Assembly: GCA_023511555.1 (NCBI GenBank)
Contig: JAIMBG010000006.1
Span: 1 to 32,798, forward strand
DNA: 32,798 bases
Source of the DNA: Acetobacteraceae bacterium
GTDB taxonomy: Bacteria > Bacillota > Sulfobacillia > JAIMBG01
Direction of reading: 5' to 3'
In this document: positions 24,075 to 32,798 of the stretch, in pieces
How the letters are laid out: each line of letters starts with the position of its first letter
Position numbering within the stretch: position 1 is the first letter of the stretch
Program-made: the position numbers and the translations under genes
Notes under the pieces: generated by a model
Seen by the model: only the letters and a program-made list of their open reading frames with translations
Told to the model about the DNA's origin: nothing
The model's database searches: none

Positions 24075-27000
24075 CACCTCCGTCCCGCCAGGGCATAGAG
24101 CCCGCCCAGCTTGGCCATCACCTGGCCGTCCTCGTAGAACCCGACCTGGATGGCCCCGGCCGGGCACTCGCCGGCGCATGTGCCGCAGCCATGGCACTGG
24201 ACGGCCTCTATCACCGCCACCCCCTCCCGGCTTATCCGGGGGACGCCGTAGGGGCAGACCCGCACGCAGGTCAGGCAGGCGGCGCACTTGTCTTCGTCCA
24301 CGGCGGCGACCACCCCGCCCGCCCAGAGCTCGGGCCGGCTCAGGATGAGCATGGCCCGGGCCGCCGCGCCCTTGGCCTGGTATATGGCCTCCTCGATGAA
24401 CTTGGGCCCGTGTGCGCTGCCGCAGAGGAACAGCCCCTGCGATGCAAAGTCCATAGGCCCCAGCTTGATGTGGGTCTCGAGGAAGAACCCGTCCTCGTTG
24501 ACCGGCACCTTGAGCAGGCTGGCCAGCTCCGCCGTCCCCGGGGGGCTGACGGTGGCCGCGGCCAGCACCAGGAGATCGGGCTTGAGCAGGAGCTCCAGCC
24601 CCCCGGCGCGATCGGCCACCTCGACCTCCAGCCGGCCCTGCCGCTCCTCCACCCGCGGGGGCCTGTCCTCGGGGAAGGGCACGAACAGCACCCCGGCCTC
24701 GCGGGCCCGCCGGTACTGCGCCTCCATGAAGCCGTAGGTGCGCATGTCGCGGTAGAGGACGTAGACCCGGAGCCCGCTATCGCGCTCCTTGAGCAGGAGC
24801 GCGTTCTTGACCGTCTCGGCGCAGCAGGTGCGGCTGCAGTACTGCCGGCCCTCCTCCCGCGAGCCCACGCACTGGATGAACGCCACCTCGCGGATGCCGT
24901 CGAGGGCCGGCGATCCCTCATGCAGCATGGCCTCGAGCTCCAGGCCGGTGACCACCCGACGGCTCTGGCCGTAGAGGTACCGGTCGGGCACCAGCTCCTG
25001 GGCCCCGGTGGCCACCACCACTGCGCCGTGCTCCAGCCTCTCCAGGCGGCGCGGCCCGGGGCCGGGGCCGGCTCCCACCGAGACCTGGCTTATGAAGTGG
25101 CCGGGGCGGCCGGTGAGCTCCTCCAGCCTGGCCTCAAGGAGGCAGGTGATGAGCGGATGGGAGCTCACCCGCCCCACCAGGCGGCGCAGCAGCGCCCGCA
25201 CGTCGCCGCCGTAAAGCGTACGGTGGATGCGGCGCAGGTTGCCGCCCAGCTCGGACTCCTTCTCCACCAGGTAGACGGGCACGCCCTGGTCGGCGAGCGC
25301 CAGCGCCGCCGTCATGCCGGCCACGCCGCCCCCCAGGACCAGGGCCTTCTGCACCACGGGCGCGGGGTGCAGCGAGAGCGGCCGGTGCTCCCTCACCTTA
25401 GCCACCGCCATGCGGACCAGGTCTATCGCCTTGTTAGTGGCCCCTTGGGGGTCGGTCTTGTGCACCCAGGAGCACTGGTCGCGGATGTTGGCCATCTCAA
25501 GGAGGAACTGGTTCAGACCCGCCTCGCGAAGCGTCTCGCGGAACAGGGCCTGGTGGGTGCGGATGGTACAGGACGCCACCACCACGCGATTCAAGCCCTT
25601 TTTGGCGATGACCTGGCGGATGTCCTTGAGGCTGTCCTGGGAGCAACTGTAGAGCATCGCCTGGGCGTGCTCCACCCCGGGCAGAGATTTGGCGAACTCC
25701 ACCACCGCCGGCACGTCGACCACGGACGCAATGTTGATGCCGCAGCGGCAGACGAACACCCCCACTCGCGGCGGCTCGGCCGACACGTCGCGCTCCCGCG
25801 GGTACTCCTTCACCCTGACCATGCTCCAGCGGCCGGGCGCAAGGAGCTCCGCTGCCTCCGCCGCCGCGGCGCTGGCGGTCATGATGGTCTCGGGGATGTC
25901 CTGGGGGCCGCGGAAGGCGCCGGCCACGAACACCCCCGGCCGGGTCGCGGCCACGGGGCTGAACTCGTCGACGCGGGCGAAACCGTAGGGGTTGAGTTCG
26001 AACCCCAGCGCCTGCGAAAGCGCGGGCGCACCCCGGGGGGGCCTCACCCCCGTGGCCAGCACCACCATGTCGAACTCCTCGTCCTTTACCGTCCCGTCGT
26101 CGACGTAGCGGACCACCAGGTTCCTGGTGGCGGGGTCCTCCTTGACGGAGGAGATCATCGCCCGGACGTAGCGCACCCCGTAGGACCTCTTGGCCGCCTC
26201 CACATAGCGCTCAAAGCCCTTGCCGAAGGCCCTCATGTCGAGGTAGAACACGGTGGACTCCACCTGGGGGTCGTGCTCCTTGGCCACCACCGCCTCCTTG
26301 GTGGTGTAGAGACAGCACACCGAGGAGCAGTATTCCGCCCCGCAGGAGAGGTCACGGGAGCCTATGCACTGCAGAAACGCGATGCGCCGGGGCAGGGCGC
26401 GGTCGGACGGCCGCACCAGGTGGCCGCGGGTGGGCCCGGTGGAGCAGAGTAACCGTTCGAACTCGTACGCCGTGACCACGTTGGGGTAGACCCCGTACCC
26501 GTACTCCCCCTCGCGCACCGCAGGGTGAAGGTCAAAGCCCGGGGCGAGGATGACCGCCCCCACCTCCACCTCCCTCTCCTCCGGAGCGTCACTGTGCCGG
26601 ACCGCGTTCCTCTGGCAGGCCTGCTCGCACCGCAGGCACTCGCTGCACGCCCCGCACGCCAGGCACCGCGCGGCCTCGGAGACCGCGGCCTCCCGGTCGA
26701 GCCCCAGCGAGACCTCGTCGAAGCCCGAGAGCGCCCCTTTGGGCTCCAGCCGCCCCGGCCGGGCGCGCGCCCGGGGGACGGGCCGGGCCCACTCCGGCGC
26801 GCTAAGGCGCTCGGGGGCGGGAGCCTCCCTGCCCTCCCGGAGATCGCCGCCGGAGAGGTACCTGTCGATCGACTCCGCCGCCTCGTGGCCCGAGACGATG
26901 GCCTCCAGCACCGAAGACCCGTGGCCGGTGATGTCGCCACAGGCGAACACCCCGGGCGCGGACGTCTCCTTCGTCAGCCTGTCGGCCACGACCAGGCCGC

Positions 27001-28576
27001 CCGGGGTGGTGCGGATGGAACCGTCGTCGGGCAGGAATCCCGGCTCGGGGGCCCGGCCCACGCAGAGGATGACGGTGTCCACCTGGAGCCGCTCCTCCGT
27101 CCCCTCCTGGTAGCGGGGGTCGAACCGCCCCGTCTCATCGAAGACCTGAACGCACCGCCAGAGCTCCACGCCCGTGACGCTGCCGTCCTTGTGGAGCACG
27201 CGCTTCAGCCCCGTCGAGGGGTGGAGCTTCACCCCCTCCTCCAGGGCCTGCTCCACCTCCCAGGGGCGGGCCGGCAGAGTGTCCCGGCCCTCCACGCAGG
27301 CCACGTGGACCTCCCGGGCCCCCAGCCTCAGCGCGGTCCCGGCCGCGCCCATGGCCACCGAGCCCCCGCCCACCACCAGCACCCTTTGCCCCACGGGCGG
27401 ACGGCCGCCCAGGGCGGCCTCCCTCAGCCACCCCAGGCCCTCCACCACGCCCTGGGCGTCCACGCCCGGCACGGGGAGCGGGCAGCCCCTCTGCAGCCCC
27501 ACGGCCAGCAGCACGGCGCCGTACTCCGACCTCAGCCGGTCCCAGCCGATGTCCCGGCCCACGCGCACCCCGGTGCGGATCTCCACGCCCTCGCCCTCTA
27601 TCGCGGCTATCTCCCGCTCCACCACGGACTCGGGCAGCCGGTAGCGGGGGATGCCGCACCTCAGCATCCCGCCCGGTCTGGGCAGGGCCTCATAGACGGT
27701 GACGCCGAAGCCCCGGCGGGTAAGGTCCAGGGCCGCCGTAAGCCCCGCCGGACCGCCGCCCACCACCGCCACCCGCTGGCCCCGGGGCTCAGCCGGGGGC
27801 GGAAGGGACAGCCAGGGCCGCCGCTTGCCCCGGGCCTCCCGGGCGCGGGCCCAGTACTCCTCCCAGCCGTAGTCTGCGGCCGCCCGCTCCAGGGCAGAGA
27901 TCGCCAGAGGCTCGTCGACGTCCTTGCGGTTGCACTCGCTCTCACACGGATGGTGGCAGATGCGGCCGCAGATGCCGGGGAAGGGCAGGGTGCGGCGGAC
28001 CACGTCGACCGCCTGGGCAAACCTGCCCTGGGCAACCAGGGCCACGAACCCCTGGACGTTGCAGCCCGCAGGGCAGCCCGAGCGGCAGGGCGGACGCCCC
28101 CGCTTCTCCACCAGGTAGGCGTTGGGCACCGCCTGGGGAAACATCTTGTGGATGGCCTTCTGGGTGCCTCGGCCCAGGTTGAAGGCGTCGGGCACCTCCA
28201 CCGGGCAGACGCCCTCGCACCCTCCGCAGGCGGTGCACTCCTTTACGTCCACGTACCGCGGCTGGCTCCGGAGCCGGGCCTTAAAACGCCCCGGCTCCCC
28301 CTCCAGGCCCACCACCGTGGTCAGCGCGCTGATCTCGATGTTGGGGTGGTTCTGGCAGTCGGTCATCCGGGGCCCCAGCATGCACATGGCGCAGTCGTTG
28401 GTGGGGAAGGTCTTGTCCAGCCGGGCCATCTTCCCCCCGATGGACGCCTCCTCAGTCACCAGGTGCACGAAGAACCCCGAGCCCGCGAGGTCCAGCGCGG
28501 CCTGCATCCCGCCGATGCCGCCGCCCACCACCAGCACCGAGCCCAGCGGCCCTGCTCCGTCATTGCGCTGGGGCAT
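24074..28576 (-). CDS. hdrA: Giant fused HdrA: HdrA split by GltD/NfnB-like NAD(P)H oxidoreductase module, plus second HdrA
   Basis: 1500 aa. HdrA start (VLVVGGGIGGMQAALDL...FPTNDCAMCMLGPRMTDC...CTACGGCEGVCPVEVPD); GltD-like block about aa 163-655 (CRSGCPAGCNVQGFVALVAQGRF...ICGRICHHPCESECNR; VAVVGGGPAGLTAALDL; VLVVGGGSVAMGAAGTALRLGA; GVFACGDITGHGSSVLEAI); HdrA resumes (CIGSRDLSCGAEYCSSVCCLYTTKEA); second HdrA from about aa 935 (VGVFVCRCGINIASVVDV...; ALVLGGGVAGMTAALALA; C-terminal CAACLTCVRVCPYGVP / CHGCGTCAGECPAGAI). Confidence 0.95.
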   Translation of the reverse strand: MPQRNDGAGPLGSVLVVGGGIGGMQAALDLAGSGFFVHLVTEEASIGGKMARLDKTFPTNDCAMCMLGPRMTDCQNHPNIEISALTTVVGLEGEPGRFKARLRSQPRYVDVKECTACGGCEGVCPVEVPDAFNLGRGTQKAIHKMFPQAVPNAYLVEKRGRPPCRSGCPAGCNVQGFVALVAQGRFAQAVDVVRRTLPFPGICGRICHHPCESECNRKDVDEPLAISALERAAADYGWEEYWARAREARGKRRPWLSLPPPAEPRGQRVAVVGGGPAGLTAALDLTRRGFGVTVYEALPRPGGMLRCGIPRYRLPESVVEREIAAIEGEGVEIRTGVRVGRDIGWDRLRSEYGAVLLAVGLQRGCPLPVPGVDAQGVVEGLGWLREAALGGRPPVGQRVLVVGGGSVAMGAAGTALRLGAREVHVACVEGRDTLPARPWEVEQALEEGVKLHPSTGLKRVLHKDGSVTGVELWRCVQVFDETGRFDPRYQEGTEERLQVDTVILCVGRAPEPGFLPDDGSIRTTPGGLVVADRLTKETSAPGVFACGDITGHGSSVLEAIVSGHEAAESIDRYLSGGDLREGREAPAPERLSAPEWARPVPRARARPGRLEPKGALSGFDEVSLGLDREAAVSEAARCLACGACSECLRCEQACQRNAVRHSDAPEEREVEVGAVILAPGFDLHPAVREGEYGYGVYPNVVTAYEFERLLCSTGPTRGHLVRPSDRALPRRIAFLQCIGSRDLSCGAEYCSSVCCLYTTKEAVVAKEHDPQVESTVFYLDMRAFGKGFERYVEAAKRSYGVRYVRAMISSVKEDPATRNLVVRYVDDGTVKDEEFDMVVLATGVRPPRGAPALSQALGFELNPYGFARVDEFSPVAATRPGVFVAGAFRGPQDIPETIMTASAAAAEAAELLAPGRWSMVRVKEYPRERDVSAEPPRVGVFVCRCGINIASVVDVPAVVEFAKSLPGVEHAQAMLYSCSQDSLKDIRQVIAKKGLNRVVVASCTIRTHQALFRETLREAGLNQFLLEMANIRDQCSWVHKTDPQGATNKAIDLVRMAVAKVREHRPLSLHPAPVVQKALVLGGGVAGMTAALALADQGVPVYLVEKESELGGNLRRIHRTLYGGDVRALLRRLVGRVSSHPLITCLLEARLEELTGRPGHFISQVSVGAGPGPGPRRLERLEHGAVVVATGAQELVPDRYLYGQSRRVVTGLELEAMLHEGSPALDGIREVAFIQCVGSREEGRQYCSRTCCAETVKNALLLKERDSGLRVYVLYRDMRTYGFMEAQYRRAREAGVLFVPFPEDRPPRVEERQGRLEVEVADRAGGLELLLKPDLLVLAAATVSPPGTAELASLLKVPVNEDGFFLETHIKLGPMDFASQGLFLCGSAHGPKFIEEAIYQAKGAAARAMLILSRPELWAGGVVAAVDEDKCAACLTCVRVCPYGVPRISREGVAVIEAVQCHGCGTCAGECPAGAIQVGFYEDGQVMAKLGGLYALAGRR

Positions 28577-28595
28577 GCTCCACCCTCCCCCCTGC

Positions 28596-29453
28596 CTAGC
28601 CCAGGCCCAGCCGCGAAAGCAGCGGCCGGGGGCTCACCAGGTGGCGCCTGAACCATGAGCCCCTCCCGCCCAGGTCCAGCGCCAGACCCAGGAGCTCGGT
28701 GAAATAGAAGACCGGCAGCCTCCCTTCCGCGCCCCGGCTCTCCAGGTTGGTCTGGCAGAGGGGGCAGGCGGTGCTGAGCGCCTCAGCCCCGGCCCGCCGG
28801 GCCTCAACCCGGAGCCTGGAGCAGAGCTCCCCCACCAGGGCGGGGCGGGAGAACGCCAGGCCGGCGCCGCAGCAGTCGGTGCGGTAGGACCACTCCACCG
28901 GCTCGGCCCCTGCCGCCGACAGCAGCCTCTCCATGGAGCGCGGCTGCTCGGGGTCTTCGAACGCCGCCGCCCGGGGGGGCCGCACCAGCAGGCAGCCGTA
29001 GTACGCCGCCACCTTGAGGCCCTTGAGCGGCCTTCTTACCGCCCGCTTCAGCCCCGCCACCGCATCGGGGACAGAAAGCACCTCCAGGGGATGGCGGGCC
29101 CGGACCCTGCCCGTAAAGGGCCTGCCGGTGATGCGCCTCTGCTCCTCCTCCGCCACAAGCGCCCGGCCCTCCCCCGCCTCCAGCGCCGCCGCGGCCTGCC
29201 TTAAGCCGGAGTAGCAGGCGGCGCAGGGCGCCAGCAGGTCCCGCCCCTGGGCCTCGGCCAGGGCCAGGTTCCTCATGGGCAGGGCCAGGGCCAGAAAGTC
29301 GCTGGTGGAGTGGGCCGATGTGGCACCGCAGCAATTCCAGCCCTTGAGCTCCTCCACCTCCAGCCCCAGCCGCCCCAGCACCGCCCGCGTGGAGAGGTCG
29401 TACTCCCTCCCCGTGGAGTGGAGCGAGCAGCCGGGGTAGTAGCCGTACTTCAC
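28596..29453 (-). CDS. hdrB: Heterodisulfide reductase subunit B-like (CCG domain)
   Basis: KYGYYPGCSLHSTGREYDLS, GWNCCGATSAHST, APCAACYSGL, YYGCLLVRPPRA, TDCCGAGLAFS, ACPLCQTNL. GTG start at 29453 in GTGA overlap with hdrC. Confidence 0.94.
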   Translation of the reverse strand: MKYGYYPGCSLHSTGREYDLSTRAVLGRLGLEVEELKGWNCCGATSAHSTSDFLALALPMRNLALAEAQGRDLLAPCAACYSGLRQAAAALEAGEGRALVAEEEQRRITGRPFTGRVRARHPLEVLSVPDAVAGLKRAVRRPLKGLKVAAYYGCLLVRPPRAAAFEDPEQPRSMERLLSAAGAEPVEWSYRTDCCGAGLAFSRPALVGELCSRLRVEARRAGAEALSTACPLCQTNLESRGAEGRLPVFYFTELLGLALDLGGRGSWFRRHLVSPRPLLSRLGLG

Positions 29454-29998
29454 TGGAGCTCCCTCGCTCTCTGGAAGATGCGGGCGACCTCGCGCGCCCC
29501 GGGGGCGCGGGACGGCAGGAGGCGGAGCTTGCCCCGCGCCATCATCCTGAGGCCCAGGCCCAGGTCCTGGGTGAGGTTCCGGGTGAGCAGCTTCTGGAGC
29601 AGGATGAGGCCCACCTCGTAGGCCCGGCCCAGAAGCTCCACCATGAGCAGGAAGGAGAAGTGGAAGTCCTTCACCGCCTTCTCCGCCGGCCGCCGCTCCC
29701 TCAGCGCCATGACCCGGAGCGCGTCCGTCACCCTGGCCCCGTCGATCTCGTTGGGGCATCGCGCCTGGCAGGTCTTGCAGCCGGTGCAGAGCCAAATGGC
29801 GCGGGCGCTCAGCGCCTCGTCCTTGAGCCCGAGCTGCACCAGGCGGACCACCTGGTGGATCTTGAGGTCAGCCGCAAAGGACAGCGGGCAGCCGGCCGAG
29901 CACTTCTGGCACTGGTAGCACCGCGCCACCGGCTGGCCGGAGTCCCGCTCCACCGCCCGGGGAAAGGTGACGGCAGCGGCGGAAGGATTGACCGCCAT
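29450..29998 (-). CDS. hdrC: Heterodisulfide reductase subunit C-like
   Basis: CYQCQKCSAGCPLSF and CTGCKTCQARCPNEI 4Fe-4S motifs; small protein directly upstream of hdrB. Confidence 0.93.
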   Translation of the reverse strand: MAVNPSAAAVTFPRAVERDSGQPVARCYQCQKCSAGCPLSFAADLKIHQVVRLVQLGLKDEALSARAIWLCTGCKTCQARCPNEIDGARVTDALRVMALRERRPAEKAVKDFHFSFLLMVELLGRAYEVGLILLQKLLTRNLTQDLGLGLRMMARGKLRLLPSRAPGAREVARIFQRARELQ

Positions 29999-30049
29999 GA
30001 TCCCTCGCCTCCCCATCTTGCCTACCGATGCCGGCTGATGCCGCCCGCC

Positions 30050-31875
<1,826 letters not shown>

Positions 31876-31933
31876 TCCCCTTTCCTTGACGGTACCCGTG
31901 ATCGACCCCTGGGCCGGGCCGGCCCCGGAGGTG

Positions 31934-32689
31934 CTACAGCGCCACCCGCTTCACCAGGTCTCTCACCGCCTCCAGCGCCGGAGAGCCGGCGGCAAGGGAG
32001 GAAAGCGGCCGGCCCTCGAGGTCGAGCGCCGCCACCTGGGGGTCATTCGGCACCACCGCCCCCACCTCCAGCCCCAGCCGGGCGGCCGCTCCGCAGAGCT
32101 CCTCCCCGTCCTCCGAAGAGGCCCGGTTCAGCACCAGCAGCCGCGACTTCACCCGGGTGCCCTCCAGCGACCCGGCGAGCCGCCAGATGCGTTGGGCGGC
32201 GGTGAGCCCCCTCATCGTAGGGTCGCTGGTGACGAAAAGCACGTCTACGTCCCGGGCGATACGGCGGGAGAGGTGCTCCAGGCCCGCTTCGTTGTCCAGC
32301 ACCAGGTACCGGTAGTTCCGGCTCAGCGTCTCCATATGCTTACGCAACAGGTCATTGGGGTAGCAGTAGCAGCCCGGGCCCTCGGGGCCCCCCATGGTGA
32401 GCAGGTCGACCCCCCTGGCCTCGGACAGCGCCTGGCTCAGCCTGAACTCCACGAACGCCTCCCGGCTCATGCCCGGCGGCACCGCCCGGGGCTCCTTGGT
32501 CTGGGCCAGGATCTCGGCCAGCGTCCCCTCCACCCTCACCCCCAGGGCCTCCCCCAGGTTGGCGTTCGGGTCGGCGTCCACCGCCAGGACGGGGCCGGCC
32601 CCCGCATCGAGAAGGCAGCGCACGGTGAGCGCGGCCAGCGTGGTCTTGCCGGTGCCGCCCTTGCCGGCCACGGCTATCTGAAAGGACAT
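31934..32689 (-). CDS. cooC: CooC-type nickel-insertion/CODH-ACS maturation ATPase
   Basis: [24 protein letters not shown] (deviant Walker A), [55 protein letters not shown]. Confidence 0.93.
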   Translation of the reverse strand: MSFQIAVAGKGGTGKTTLAALTVRCLLDAGAGPVLAVDADPNANLGEALGVRVEGTLAEILAQTKEPRAVPPGMSREAFVEFRLSQALSEARGVDLLTMGGPEGPGCYCYPNDLLRKHMETLSRNYRYLVLDNEAGLEHLSRRIARDVDVLFVTSDPTMRGLTAAQRIWRLAGSLEGTRVKSRLLVLNRASSEDGEELCGAAARLGLEVGAVVPNDPQVAALDLEGRPLSSLAAGSPALEAVRDLVKRVAL

Positions 32690-32711
32690 TCTATCCCCCA
32701 TCAACCGTGCC

Positions 32712-32798
32712 CTATTGGCTTGCCAGCCACCGCTGCTTCACGAAAGAAGGAATGCCGGCGGACTCGCGCGGCCCCACCAGCACCTCCCAGCCGGAAAC
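32712..32798 (-). CDS. acsC: 3' end of CODH/ACS gamma subunit (corrinoid/iron-sulfur protein large subunit), partial
   Basis: Own translation at the right edge: ...VSGWEVLVGPRESAGIPSFVKQRWLASQ*, matching the C-terminal 'GWEV.VGPRE..GIP.FLK' signature of AcsC/CdhE. Not in the ORF track because it is short and partial. Confidence 0.75.
   Translation of the reverse strand, partial: VSGWEVLVGPRESAGIPSFVKQRWLASQ

Noticed and set aside
24191-28651. Very long plus-strand ORFs (753 and 708 aa) opposite hdrA
   Set aside because: Antisense shadows from high GC3: compositionally biased (H/G/P/R/A rich), no domains, and opposite a gene with clear motifs throughout.
28596-29795. 399-aa version of HdrB in the track
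   Set aside because: The first ~114 residues are out-of-frame sequence of hdrC; the real start is the GTG at 29453 (KYGYYPGCSLH...).

Overview
High-GC bacterial window; gene content and order suggest an anaerobic Firmicutes-type (Moorella/Desulfotomaculum-like) lineage, which is an inference. Three blocks are visible. (1) About 1-5.5 kb, minus strand: a tightly overlapping operon of three different radical SAM proteins (one B12-binding, two SPASM-like), an MFS exporter and a partial unknown protein running off the left edge. This looks like an orphan modification or biosynthetic pathway. (2) About 5.5-12.5 kb: an eroded accessory zone with an IS-transposase remnant, a lipoprotein, a frameshifted secreted-protein gene, an FtsX-type ABC transporter, a frameshifted spermidine-synthase-like gene coupled to that transporter, and one plus-strand GNAT acetyltransferase. 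(3) About 12.6-32.8 kb: a nearly unbroken minus-strand run of 20 genes. Its order is acsC(3' end)-cooC-acsD-acsE-hdrC-hdrB-hdrA-mvhD-metV-metF-fumA-fumB-sdhC-sdhD-sdhA-sdhB-mae-sucC-sucD-menA-like. It places the methyl branch of the Wood-Ljungdahl pathway, a MetFV-HdrABC-MvhD complex and a full C4 segment (pyruvate/malate to succinyl-CoA) end to end. The most notable single gene is a 1500-aa HdrA with a complete GltD/NfnB-like NAD(P)H oxidoreductase module inserted into a first HdrA, followed by a second HdrA module. No CRISPR array, rRNA or tRNA was recognised.
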